Source: Verrucomicrobiia bacterium
Lineage (GTDB): Bacteria; Verrucomicrobiota; Verrucomicrobiia; Palsa-1439
Length of the DNA stretch: 40,148 nucleotides
NCBI GenBank assembly: GCA_025056465.1
Contig: JANWVU010000006.1
Coordinates: 1-40,148 of the forward strand
Direction: 5' to 3'
Each line of letters opens with the position of its first letter. Within the stretch, counting starts at the first letter, position 1. This document shows positions 26,849 to 37,300 of the stretch, one piece after another. The notes under the pieces are model-generated. The model had not been told where the DNA came from and searched no databases. It worked only from the letters and a program-made list of their open reading frames with translations. The position numbers and the translations under genes are program-made.

Positions 26849-28159
26849 TTAGGGCAACGCACCGCGCGCTTGCAGCGCCTGCCAGACGGCTTTGACCGCG
26901 CAATACATAGCGGCCTCGCGCGCAGTCCATCGCCGGTCGCGTGCTGTGTCGAACACCAATGCGCAGCGCTCGCGCATGCGCCGTTCCAAGCGGCTCATGA
27001 CTTCCTCGAGAGGCATTTGCTCGGCTTGCGTCTCTTGAGTGTATTCCAAGTAGGAAACGAACACCCCACCGGCGTTGCACAATATATCGGGGATGACCTC
27101 GATCCCGCGCCGTTGTAAAATTCGGTCGGCTTGGGGTGTGGTGGGACCGTTGGCACCCTCGGCGATGTAGCGCGCCTTGATCCGCGATGCGTTTGAGCCA
27201 GTGATTTGGTTGCCGGTAGCGGCGGGCACGAGGATGTCGCAGGGTTTCTCCAACAATTGAGCGTGGGCGACCGTGGGGGCGGCGCGGCATCCTTTCAGTG
27301 AACCATGTTGTGCGGCGTAGGACAACAGCGCCTCCAGTGGCAGGCCGCGCGCATCGTAGAAGGCTGCATAAGCATCGCAGACGCCGATGATCGAAGCGCC
27401 GGCTTCGGCGAGCGCACGGGCCGCGACCGAACCGACGTTGCCAAAACCCTGCACGATGACATGCGCGCCCGGTAGGCTATCGCCGCGTCGGCGCAGCACC
27501 TCGGCGACGGCGAGGGCCACACCGCGCCCGGTAGCCTCACGTCTCCCAGGAATTCCGCCGAGGATGACGGGTTTACCGGTGACATACGAGCCCTGCGTAG
27601 TGGCGTAACCGAGCGAGTAGCTGATCGCGTCTTTGATGTAGCCCATGTCGGTCTCGTTGGTACCCATGTCGGGTGCCGGCACGTAAACCAGCGGATGGAT
27701 GTGCCGGTGGGCGGTGCGGGTGAAACTGCGAATCAGCACCTGTTTATCGTCGGGCTTGAGGCGGGTGGGGTCGGCGACGATGCCACTTTTACCACCACCG
27801 AACGGCACGCCGATGAGCGCACATTTCCAAGTCATCTCCATCGCGAGGGCCGTGACGTCATCGAGCGTGACGGTTGGGGACATCCGGATACCGCCCTTAC
27901 AGGGACCAAGCGCGTCGTTGTGTTTCACGATGAAGGCGCGGAATGTGTGGATGCGGCCGTCGCTGAGTTGCGGAGACAACCGCAGCTCGGTGCGTTCTTT
28001 CGGTGTGCGGAGTTTTGCCGCCCAATCGTGCGGAATTTCGCGATCCAACAGCGCCAAGGCACGGTCGAGATTCGCCATGGCGTTGTCGTACAGAGATTCG
28101 TTTGCGCCCACGGGGTGAGTACGGGTTGTGGGCAAATGCCGGTATTCAATCCTTTTCAT
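26849..28159 (-). CDS. gdhA: Glu/Leu/Phe/Val dehydrogenase (glutamate dehydrogenase family)
   Basis: GPCKGGIRMSPTVTLDDVTALAMEMTWKCALIGVPFGGGKSGI; PAPDMGTNETDMGYIKD; VIVQGFGNVGSVAARAL. Confidence 0.93.
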   Translation of the reverse strand: MKRIEYRHLPTTRTHPVGANESLYDNAMANLDRALALLDREIPHDWAAKLRTPKERTELRLSPQLSDGRIHTFRAFIVKHNDALGPCKGGIRMSPTVTLDDVTALAMEMTWKCALIGVPFGGGKSGIVADPTRLKPDDKQVLIRSFTRTAHRHIHPLVYVPAPDMGTNETDMGYIKDAISYSLGYATTQGSYVTGKPVILGGIPGRREATGRGVALAVAEVLRRRGDSLPGAHVIVQGFGNVGSVAARALAEAGASIIGVCDAYAAFYDARGLPLEALLSYAAQHGSLKGCRAAPTVAHAQLLEKPCDILVPAATGNQITGSNASRIKARYIAEGANGPTTPQADRILQRRGIEVIPDILCNAGGVFVSYLEYTQETQAEQMPLEEVMSRLERRMRERCALVFDTARDRRWTAREAAMYCAVKAVWQALQARGALP

Positions 28160-28207
28160 GGGGCCAGTGTCTGGACTGATGCAGAACCTTCGGGCAAGGT
28201 GTTTTCG

Positions 28208-31027
28208 CTATCCCGTTTTGCGGGTTTGGTTCTTTGCGCGTGCTTCGCTGCCTCTCGGTCCGATGGCTTCCACCGTCAGTGCGCGCGCCGGAATGTGGAA
28301 AAAGTATCGGCCGCTGGTGAGCTGACATCTCGTCGTGTTTGCCTCCTGCCGGATATTGGAGACACCCTCCGCTTGGACCAACGGGCAACCGCTCTCGGTC
28401 ACTGTCTCTGGTTGTGTCGTGGGCAAGATGACGGTCGCAGTGGAGTTGGGTGGAACTTGGAGCGAGAGCCGGAAATGTTTTTTCGCGAGGCGCCAGTGAA
28501 TCGTAATGCGCCCGTGAAGGGAATCGAACGTGGCGCGGGCCCACCGTAGCCCACCGCCTAAGCGTGGATGAACCAAAAAATGCTGGTAGCCTGGTTGGGA
28601 CGGATCCAGTTCCAACCCAGCGATGCAACGGTAGAGCCACTCCCCCACTGCGCCGTAAGCGTAGTGGTTGAAACTGTTCATTTGTGGGTTTTGGAAGCCG
28701 CTGTCGTGGCGCCACCCATCCCAACGTTCCCAGATGGTGGTGGCACCCTGGCGGATGGGGTAACCCCAGGAGGGAAAGTCCTCGTTCAGGAGCAGCGTAT
28801 AAGCAAGGTCAAGTTGGCCGATGGCGGTGAGCACGAAGAGCAGATACGGCGTGCCGACGAAGCCGGTGCTGAGGTGATTGTTGCGTTCGCGGATGCGTTC
28901 GACGAGGCGTTGCGCGGCGCGCGTGTGCGCGCGAGGTGGAAGCAGGCCGAAATGCAACGCCAGCACCAATGCAGTTTGAGAGTCGCCCACCAATCGGCCG
29001 GTGGGCGTGATGAATTCGCGGTTGAATTGGGCTTTGAGTTTGCGGAATTGACGCCGATAGTGAGCAGCATCGCGCGGTTGGTCCAACACGGCTGCGATGC
29101 GGGCGAGCAAGTCGAAACAGTGCGCGGTGAACGCCATGCTGATGAGGTCTTTTGGAGTGGGATCATCGAGATTGAGCCAGTCTCCGTATCCATGGCGAAG
29201 CTTGTGGTCCACGTTTCCGAGAAAAGCCGCGTAACGTTTCAGCGCCGGATACATCCGCGCCAACAGGCGCGTGTCGCCGTAGCAGGAGTACATCGTCCAG
29301 GGACAAATCACACCCGCATCGGCCCAAGCAGGCCCGCCATCCTCGCCGTAAGGCCCGTTTAGCCCAGAGCCGCGCAATACATCGGGCGCGACGCGAGGAA
29401 AGGTGCCGCAAGCCGTTTGCGCATCGGTGAGGTCCGTCAGCCACTTGGTGAAGAAGCCGGCCACGTCGGCGTTGAAGGCTGCCGTGCGGCAGAACACCTG
29501 GGCGTCGCCGGTCCAACCGAGTCGCTCATCGCGTTGGGGACAGTCGGTGGGCACTTCGAAGAAATTGCCACGCTGGCTCCACCAGATGTTGTGTTGGAGT
29601 TGATTGAGCATGGAACTCGAGCAGGCGAACTGTCCGGTAGGACGGAGGTCGGAGTGCACCACGATTCCGGTAATGGTCTCGAGAGTCGGTTGGCCGGGGA
29701 AGCCGGTCACCTCGACATACCGGAACCCGTGATAGGTGAAGCGCGGCTCATACACTTCCGTGCCGTTGCCTTTGAGTGTGTAGCGGTCGGTGCACTGGGC
29801 GGAGCGGAGGTTTGCGGTGTAGATGGTCCCGTCTGGATTGAGCATTTCGGCAAAGCGCATGGTGATGGTTGTACCTGCGGGGCCGGTAACTTCGAGACGC
29901 GCCCAGCCGACCATGTTTTGCCCCATGTCAAAGACATACACTCCCGGCCGAGGCTCTGTTAGGGAGACGGGTTTGCGTTGCTCAATTTTACGCACCCGGG
30001 GGGCGGCGGAAGCATTTAGTTGGATGCGGGATTGTCTGACGATGCGAACTGGCAGCCAGTCGCGGTCGTCAAAACCAGGTTGGCACCAGCCCAACCATTC
30101 ACGGCGCGCGTCGTAGATCTCACCGTTGTAGATATCGGAGGCGAGAATTGGGCCGGTAGCGCACTTCCACGAATCGTCCGTCACGACAAGGACGCGATCG
30201 GCGTTCGCACATTCGATTTCCAGTTGAGCGAACAACCGCGGGGTGTCGCCGTAGTGGTTGCGATGGTCTCGCCGTACCAGATAGCCGCAGTACCAACCGT
30301 CGCCGAGAATAGCACCGAGCACGTTCTCGCCAACCTGTAACAGCGCAGTTACATCGTACGTTTGGTATTGAACGCGACGCCGGTAGTCTGTCCAACCGGG
30401 GGTGAAATAATCCGTGCCGACGCGCTGGCCGTTAATCCATGCTTCGTAGAGGCCCAACGCGGTGATGTAAAGACGGGCGCGACTCACCGGGGCCTCGAGG
30501 GTGAACGACCGTCGCAAGAAAGGGCAGGGGCCGCTCTGAGTGTGATCGGCCGGGAGGCTGCTTTCAATCCAGCGTGCTTGCCAGTCGGAACGACGTAATA
30601 ACCCCATCTCCCACGAAGCAGGAGCACTCCATGGCGACGGCTGATTGTGTTGGTCCCAAACACGAACGCGCCAGTAACAACGTTGGCGCGACCGTAATGG
30701 CGGGCCGCCGTATTCGACATGTGTGTTTTGGTTGGATGCAACGCGCCCGGTATCCCAGAGCACCGGCTTCATCTTCGGCGAGGCAGCGACGACGATTTGG
30801 TAGGCGGTTTGACGCGCGCCGCGTCGCTCGTCGTCGAGCTGCCAAAACAAACGAGGTTGGGGCTCGTCCAAACCTAAAGGGTTTTCGAGGTACTCACACC
30901 GCAGGTTGATTGGTGGCTTGGGTGCCACGCGGGATTTGGTAGGGGGGCTCGCGGGCAGGGGCAACAGTTTTCTCAATGGCGGGTGGTCAGTAAGAGATTT
31001 TTGTGCAATGAGGGTTGACAAGCTCAT
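28208..31027 (-). CDS. Alpha-L-rhamnosidase (GH78)
   Basis: NLRCEYLENPLGLDEPQPRLFWQLDD; VLGAILGDGWYCGYL; DMGQNMVGWARLEVTGPAG; FFEVPTDCPQRDERLGWTGDAQVF; TIWERWDGWR. ATG at 31027 preferred over TTG 31066. Confidence 0.92.
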   Translation of the reverse strand: MSLSTLIAQKSLTDHPPLRKLLPLPASPPTKSRVAPKPPINLRCEYLENPLGLDEPQPRLFWQLDDERRGARQTAYQIVVAASPKMKPVLWDTGRVASNQNTHVEYGGPPLRSRQRCYWRVRVWDQHNQPSPWSAPASWEMGLLRRSDWQARWIESSLPADHTQSGPCPFLRRSFTLEAPVSRARLYITALGLYEAWINGQRVGTDYFTPGWTDYRRRVQYQTYDVTALLQVGENVLGAILGDGWYCGYLVRRDHRNHYGDTPRLFAQLEIECANADRVLVVTDDSWKCATGPILASDIYNGEIYDARREWLGWCQPGFDDRDWLPVRIVRQSRIQLNASAAPRVRKIEQRKPVSLTEPRPGVYVFDMGQNMVGWARLEVTGPAGTTITMRFAEMLNPDGTIYTANLRSAQCTDRYTLKGNGTEVYEPRFTYHGFRYVEVTGFPGQPTLETITGIVVHSDLRPTGQFACSSSMLNQLQHNIWWSQRGNFFEVPTDCPQRDERLGWTGDAQVFCRTAAFNADVAGFFTKWLTDLTDAQTACGTFPRVAPDVLRGSGLNGPYGEDGGPAWADAGVICPWTMYSCYGDTRLLARMYPALKRYAAFLGNVDHKLRHGYGDWLNLDDPTPKDLISMAFTAHCFDLLARIAAVLDQPRDAAHYRRQFRKLKAQFNREFITPTGRLVGDSQTALVLALHFGLLPPRAHTRAAQRLVERIRERNNHLSTGFVGTPYLLFVLTAIGQLDLAYTLLLNEDFPSWGYPIRQGATTIWERWDGWRHDSGFQNPQMNSFNHYAYGAVGEWLYRCIAGLELDPSQPGYQHFLVHPRLGGGLRWARATFDSLHGRITIHWRLAKKHFRLSLQVPPNSTATVILPTTQPETVTESGCPLVQAEGVSNIRQEANTTRCQLTSGRYFFHIPARALTVEAIGPRGSEARAKNQTRKTG

Positions 31028-31076
31028 GACGGGTTTGATATTGGTAAAGCCAAATAAATAACACAAGCCAATTGTG
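31028..31076. promoter_or_regulatory. AT-rich divergent regulatory region between GH78 and GntR/LacI regulator
   Basis: Direct repeats AAGCCAA at 31047-31053 and 31065-31071 (18-bp spacing); TTGGtaaagCCAA inverted repeat 31041-31053; CAATTG 31069-31074. Confidence 0.45.
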
Positions 31077-32207
31077 ATGAAGCCTAGTTATCAGAATCTT
31101 CGAGATCGAATCCTTCAAGATTTCTGGACACGGAATGGAGTGAAAGTCGGCGACAAGCTACCCACTGAACGCGAGCTGGAGAAGCTCTACCAGGTAAGTC
31201 GACCGACGATCAGCAAGGCCATCGCAGCGCTAGCGGCCGAAGGTTGGGTGACGAAACGGCAGGGGAGTGGGATCTATGTTGCGTCGGTTTGTAAGCCAAC
31301 TCCGCCTCACACAGACCGACAGCAGCCGCGGATTGGATACGTCACGATGAGTTTGCGTCCGGTGTTGGCGCATCGGGTTTTTGAGGGTATCGAGCGGATT
31401 GCGGCACGACATGGCTACGCGGTGGAAGTGGCCTCCACGCAGTGGCAATACGAGGTGGAGCGTCAGAAAATTGCCTGCATGCGAGAACAAGGGGTCCAAG
31501 GGGTGGTGTTGTATCCAGGCGGGCGTGACAAAAGCGTGGCGGAATACTTGGGGCGGGAGTTTGGCGATTTTCCAATCGTTGTGGTCGACATGTATCAGCC
31601 GACGATGCGTCGTCCACATTTCATCTTCGACAACTACCAAGCGGGTCGGGAAATGACGGAGTACCTCTTGCGGGAGGGCCGTACCGAGATCGCATTTCTC
31701 AAATACAGCGACCGGCTCGCGTACCGGTCGGTGGACGATCGGTTGCTGGGGCATCGGCGAGCGTTGGAGGAGGCCGGGGTGCCTTGGGACCCCGCGCGGG
31801 TGGTATCGTTTGAGGGGACTGGTCCGTTTGGTCGCGATCATTGCCAAGCTTTGGAGCGAGTCTTGTCGCTGCGACCCCGGCCCACCGCGTTGATCACGCC
31901 GTATGACCCTTACGCACATGCGAGCATCGTTTGGTTGCGTCAGCGGGGTGTGTCGGTGCCGGACGACATTTTGGTGGTGGGTTTTGACAATTTGCAGGAG
32001 GAACCATGGTGGGAGCGGTTTCCCACGACCAGACCTGATTTCGTTCGCATGGGTGAGCGGGCGGCGGAGGCGTTGTTGGAGCGTATCCGCACGCGGAATT
32101 TTGAGCCAACGGAAGTAGTGCTGCCCTGTCCGTTGGCGATTCCTCAGCCGACAACGACGGAGGTTGTTGGGGCAGGGGACGGCTTGCGCACGGGAGGCGG
32201 AAGCTAG
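31077..32207 (+). CDS. GntR-type wHTH regulator with LacI-like sugar-binding effector domain
   Basis: GDKLPTERELEKLYQVSRPTISKAIAALAAEGWVTKRQGSGIYVA, then PRIGYVTMSLRPVLAHRVFEGIERIAARHGY...PDDILVVGFDN. ATG at 31077; a GTG at 31074 is also possible. Confidence 0.93.
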   Translation: MKPSYQNLRDRILQDFWTRNGVKVGDKLPTERELEKLYQVSRPTISKAIAALAAEGWVTKRQGSGIYVASVCKPTPPHTDRQQPRIGYVTMSLRPVLAHRVFEGIERIAARHGYAVEVASTQWQYEVERQKIACMREQGVQGVVLYPGGRDKSVAEYLGREFGDFPIVVVDMYQPTMRRPHFIFDNYQAGREMTEYLLREGRTEIAFLKYSDRLAYRSVDDRLLGHRRALEEAGVPWDPARVVSFEGTGPFGRDHCQALERVLSLRPRPTALITPYDPYAHASIVWLRQRGVSVPDDILVVGFDNLQEEPWWERFPTTRPDFVRMGERAAEALLERIRTRNFEPTEVVLPCPLAIPQPTTTEVVGAGDGLRTGGGS

Positions 32208-32259
32208 CGAAGCCGGTCGGGTCTCAGGGCAGCAAAAACGAGAGGGAGGAGACGAGACG

Positions 32260-32901
32260 ATGAGGAGAATAGTGAATAGCTGGGCGCGGCGACTGAGGGT
32301 TGTCGCGATGGTGGCCCTTGGTATGGTGGTTGTGGCACCGGTCTCTGCTACCGTGATTGTCAGCGCGGGAAGCGCGACCGGTATCGCAAATGACTGGGAT
32401 GCGTTTATCAACGGGGTGATCATCTTTGGGGAGGGTGCTCCAACCAACAACACGATCCACGTGAAGTTGGATCTTGGAGTGCCCAAGAAAGTCAACACGA
32501 TTATCCATGTCAATCGCACCAATGCGACGACGTTGCTGAATCCATTCGCAGCGAACATCTGGGTGGCGGCGGATGAGTCGAGTCTGACGTTCAATCCTAA
32601 CAATCCGGCGACCTACTCGATCAAGATATTTGATGGGTTGATCACGCCGACGAACTTTAACATTGGCGTGGCCCGGCAGACCGGGTTTGGTACCGGCGTG
32701 TATTGGGAGCGGCGTTATTTCTTGATCAACTACACCAGCAACTTCCTCGGCTCGATCGATGGCACGGCCAACCGCGACCGAGTGCATTTGGGCGACATCC
32801 AGATCTTGGAGGTCGTACCGGAGCCGTCGGCACTCTTGCTGTTGGCGGTGGGTGGGTGGCTGATTACCTGTTGGCGTCGTCGTGCCGCGTCTAAAGGATG
32901 A
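32260..32901 (+). CDS. PEP-CTERM sorting-domain surface protein
   Basis: N-terminal signal peptide [31 protein letters not shown]-terminal [28 protein letters not shown]. Purine-rich SD GGGAGGAGA upstream. Confidence 0.88.
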   Translation: MRRIVNSWARRLRVVAMVALGMVVVAPVSATVIVSAGSATGIANDWDAFINGVIIFGEGAPTNNTIHVKLDLGVPKKVNTIIHVNRTNATTLLNPFAANIWVAADESSLTFNPNNPATYSIKIFDGLITPTNFNIGVARQTGFGTGVYWERRYFLINYTSNFLGSIDGTANRDRVHLGDIQILEVVPEPSALLLLAVGGWLITCWRRRAASKG

Positions 32902-33599
32902 CCCGTAGACTGAGAAGAGTCAGGTGGGGCATCACGGCGGGGGTGTGGACTCGCCAAGCAAGAGGGCGAGGGTTCACACTCATCGAGTTGTTGGTGGTGA
33001 TCGCAATCATCGCAGCACTTGCTGCATTGCTTTTGCCGTCGCTCCAGCGCGCACGTGGTCGCGCAAAAATCGCCAACTGCGTCAGCAATCTACGTCAAGT
33101 TGGATTGGCCGGTGCGGCGTATACCCAAGATTACAATGAATGGATCGTGCCAAATTTTGGCAACAGTACGTATGCCAGTGTGGATGGTTTCTGGCCTGTG
33201 AAGCTGTGCCGATACCTCGGGGGTTCAGTCGGGGTGTATTCATGCCCGGCCATGAACCGCTCGATTTTGGTTTACCAAAGCTCCGGCGTGATGACATGCG
33301 AGTGGAAGGGAATTTGGCTGGCGTACGGAGCCAACATGACCATCGGCGGCGACATCGCGTCGGGAGGTGCTTTGCCCCCGACAAAGCTGACGGCCTTAAC
33401 CCGCCCATCTGACACCGTCTGGATTACGGACTCGCGGCACGTAAACATCGATTACTTGACCGCCGATTTCGGTTCTGCGGGTCAACGGTGTCAATACTGG
33501 CACGACGGCATGATCCAAATTTTGCTTTTTGATGGTCGCGTGGTGACCGACCAATCGCCCATTTCACACCTCTCAGGGAAATATCGGTGGTGGCCATGA
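32898..33599 (+). CDS. Type II/IV pseudopilin-like protein with prepilin cleavage motif and H-X9-DG motif
   Basis: [45 protein letters not shown] matches H-X9-DG. ATGA overlap with the PEP-CTERM gene. Confidence 0.92.
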   Translation: MTRRLRRVRWGITAGVWTRQARGRGFTLIELLVVIAIIAALAALLLPSLQRARGRAKIANCVSNLRQVGLAGAAYTQDYNEWIVPNFGNSTYASVDGFWPVKLCRYLGGSVGVYSCPAMNRSILVYQSSGVMTCEWKGIWLAYGANMTIGGDIASGGALPPTKLTALTRPSDTVWITDSRHVNIDYLTADFGSAGQRCQYWHDGMIQILLFDGRVVTDQSPISHLSGKYRWWP

Positions 33600-33659
33600 C
33601 GGAGCGGGATTGGACCAGCAAATCGTGAATGGTTCATCAGAAAGGCAGAGGAGGAGGAC

Positions 33660-34274
33660 ATGAATCACAGTAAAGTGAGAGTGATCGTCGTGGGACTTTT
33701 GATGTTGGGTGCCACTCGTTGGATCTATGCGGGCTCGGCCGCGTCGGAGGTTTTAAGGAATGGTGGATTTGAAGAGGTCGGACCTGAGGGTTGCCCGGTT
33801 GCTTGGTTGTGCATGGGTAATGGCGAGCGCGGGAAACATTGGGAGGTGGAAGTGGTTTCAGATGCCCGCACGGGGAACCGCGCGTTGCGCTTGATGGCCA
33901 CAGCGGAAGGTCGGGCCGTGGTACATCGCTCATACCCTTACAACCCACAGGCGACGGAGTTGGAGCTTGGCGACTTGGTGCCGCACCGCAAAGGCCGATT
34001 TGTTTTCTGGTACAAGGTCATTAAGGGCGATTCCAACAACATCCGCGTGTATGTGTTGCCGATGAAACCTAACAACTTGGAGGCGACGGCAACTCGTGCG
34101 GTCTTCGTTGTTCCACCAAATGCCCCAAAAGGGGAGTGGCAGCGCGGAGAAGTAGTATACGACTATAGCAAGGACTCCGGTGTGCGCGCCGTCCAGCCCG
34201 GCTTGCGGATCAACGAGGGCGGAACTCCGGCTACGAGTGAAGTGTTGTTCGATGACATTTCCTGGGCGGAGTAG
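33660..34274 (+). CDS. Secreted carbohydrate-binding-module-like protein
   Basis: Signal peptide; EVLRNGGFEEVGPEGCPVAWL... jelly-roll-like CBM start and SEVLFDDISWAE end. SD GGAGGAGG upstream. Confidence 0.65.
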   Translation: MNHSKVRVIVVGLLMLGATRWIYAGSAASEVLRNGGFEEVGPEGCPVAWLCMGNGERGKHWEVEVVSDARTGNRALRLMATAEGRAVVHRSYPYNPQATELELGDLVPHRKGRFVFWYKVIKGDSNNIRVYVLPMKPNNLEATATRAVFVVPPNAPKGEWQRGEVVYDYSKDSGVRAVQPGLRINEGGTPATSEVLFDDISWAE

Positions 34275-34307
34275 TCGAAAACGACACACCGCAGCCTAAA
34301 ATCATCC

Positions 34308-37300
34308 ATGCGAAAATCAATTTTGGCCTTTGGCCTCGTGTTGCTGGCGGTGTCCGCCGTTCCAACCATGTACCCGCAATCGACAAACTTAGCGCCCAAC
34401 CCTGGTTTTGAGTTGCCCGAACTTGCCGGCTACCATGTGCAGGCGGTGGCTACTTTAGATGAGTCGAACCCCTACGAGGGCCGGTACGCTGTGCGCCACC
34501 AAGCTGTACCGGGTCACCAATGGAATTGCATTCAGATGGCCGTGGACAAAGCGATCCCCGTGCGCGCCGGCAAACTTTATCGACTGAGCGTCGCCAGTCG
34601 GAATGACCTGACCAACGGAGCGGCTTTTTTCGGTCTGCGTGAGGTCAACGAGGCCGATCGGACCATTCGATACCAATGGCAGCCGGTGCCCCTAGGCCAA
34701 GCGACGTGGCAACGACACTCGTTGCTAGCGCGTCCGAGCACCCAAGCGGTCGCATTGCAAATCTACTTTCGGATCACCCCCGAAGCGACTGCCGGCTCGG
34801 TCTGGTGGGATGACGTGAGACTGGAGGAGCTAACCGACATCCAAAAACTTGTCGTCCCCCCGCCATGGCGTCTCACCCCGTTGGAAACCTTGGTGTTCAC
34901 CCGTGAAAACAACGCCACAGCGCCCGCACGCCTACCAGTGCGCTTGGAGGTTGATCGAGACGGACACGGTGGGACCCTGACGCTTACGCTCCAGCGTGAC
35001 GTCGCGAGCACGCAACTCGACCCTACCAGCGTGATTTGGAGCCACAAAGAACGCTTCGCGACAACCGGGCCGGTAGAGTTGTTCGTACCCACCTCTGATC
35101 TGACCGAAGGTCGCTATCGCCTGATCCTGTCAATGGCCAATGCGGATGGCCAGACCCGGTGGGACGTGGTCAAGCCCTTGGCCGTTGTGCGCCCGATGTC
35201 GTACCCCTCGTTGCCGCCCGTGCACCGCAGCGAGATTAGCCCTGATGGTCTTTTGCTTGTGAATGGGGAACCCTTTCTCTCGGTGATGTTCTATCACAAC
35301 CCGCCAACGGTGGCTGGTTTGAAAGAACTGCGGGAGGTTTACGGTGCGACGACCGCACAGGTGTGGGGTGGCGACAGTGTCGACTTGCTTTGTCAAATGG
35401 TCGACACCGCGTGGCAGGCCGGCTTGTATTCATGGCCGGTATTGTTCCATCCGGCTATGTACGATGCCGGACAGAAAAAATGGAAAGATGGTCCTCTGAC
35501 CGAAGCGGTCAACCGTCTCAAAGACCATCCCGGTGTGATCGGTTGGGACTTGTACGACGAACCGGATGGACAGGGCGTGCCCGTCGAGGAGGTGCGGCGC
35601 GTGTTTGAGCTGGTGCGACGGTTGGATCCCAATCATGTAATCTGGGTGAACTTCTGTCTGCCGGAAAAATTCGCCGCATTTGCAGGGTTGTCCGATATCG
35701 CTTCGTACTGTCACTACCCGCTTCCCGCGCGTGGGCTGCGCCCGATTCGCGAGCACAATCGCGCCATTCGCGCGGCGTTTCCCGGCAAGCCACTGCTCAG
35801 CGTGCTGCAAACATACGGGTATCCCGAAACCGGTATGCCGACCCCAGCCCAGTTGCGCGCGCAAGTGTACCTCAACATTTGCGAGGGCATGACGATGTTC
35901 CATTTCTACTCGTGGGACGACCCGGCCCCGCACGCCTCGCTGGCGACCAACCCCGAGTTGCGTTCCTACACGCGGCTGCTCACTCACGAGGTGCACAGCC
36001 TAAGGCCGTTTTTGTTCTCCGTCGAGCGCATCGAGGCAGCGATCAGTGGGGGCGCGCCCGATCAACTGGTTTGGCTGGCCAAGCAAGTTGGAGACTCGGT
36101 CGAGCTCATTGTGGTCAATCCCGAGCCCGAGCCGGTACCCCAAATCCGTATCAGCCTGCCCGGACGCAAGATTTTGTCGGCGGAATCGCGGTTTGATGCT
36201 CCGCGCAAGTTGACCGTTCGCCGCGGCGCCCTGCTCGATGCCCTGCCGGGGTACGGCGTCGGAGTGTACCGGCTACGCACCTCGGGCGGGGCGTCCCCGC
36301 GCAGCCACCGAGCTCACGCCGAGCCCCCGCGCTGGGAAATCCGGGTTGTTGATGGCACGCCCACGTTGTTTGTCGACGATCAACCACAGCGGTTGTTCTA
36401 TAATCAGTGCTTCTTCTCGCAACCGGAGCAGGAGCCGTTTCTTACTTACAATCGGGAAATGGCGGAGCAGGGAGGGTTTCGCGTGTTCACGGTCTCGCTC
36501 TCCAAGGATCGTGACAATTGGTGGCTTGGGCCGCGCCGGTACGATTGGGGGCGCGTGGATGAACGCATCCGCGCCACGTTGCGCGTCGCTCCGCAGGCAG
36601 CCGTCATCTTGTATGCGGAACTGAACCCGCCGGACTGGTGGATGGAGAGCCACGAAACGGAATTGGTGTGGTATGAAGGGGGATTGCCGGCAGGTCCGCG
36701 TCACGTGGGGCTGATTGATTCGTTGATCGCACCGTCTTATGCCTCTATGGTCTGGCATCGTGATACGGCGGAGATGCTCTGCGACCTGCTCGCCCATGTG
36801 CGGGAAGCGGATTACGGCGAGCGCGTTATCGGCATCACGCTCGTGGGCGGGCAGGATGGGCAATGGTTTCACTACGGCGATAAGGGTTCGTCCGTGCCGC
36901 ACCCTTTTCGTGCGGACAACATCAGGGAAACGTTTATTCCCGACTACAGCCCGCGCATGCTCGAGTACTTTCGGGACTATCTACGGCAAACTTACCGGAC
37001 CGAGGCAGCGCTTCGAAATGCGTGGGGTGATTCCAGGGTGCGGTTTGACACCGCGCAAATTCCGCCCATCCGCGAGCGGTTGTCGGCGATGCCGGGGCAA
37101 ACGGTGTTTTGGGATCCCCAGACGGAACGACGGTTGATTGATTACACGCACTGTTACTACCACGTTCAATCGGACGTCATCCTTGAGCTCGCACGCGCGG
37201 TGAAAGCGAAGTTCGGCTCGCGGTTCCTTGTTGGTGCATACGCAGCACTGGCTTGCTCCGATTATGCCAACGGCATGGGAATTCGCGGCCGCAGCGAGCT

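Noticed and set aside
31230-32603. 457-aa minus-strand ORF antisense to the GntR regulator and PEP-CTERM gene
   Set aside because: Fully overlaps well-supported plus-strand genes. Composition (Pro/Arg/Thr-rich, no recognisable motif) is typical of antisense open frames in GC-rich DNA.
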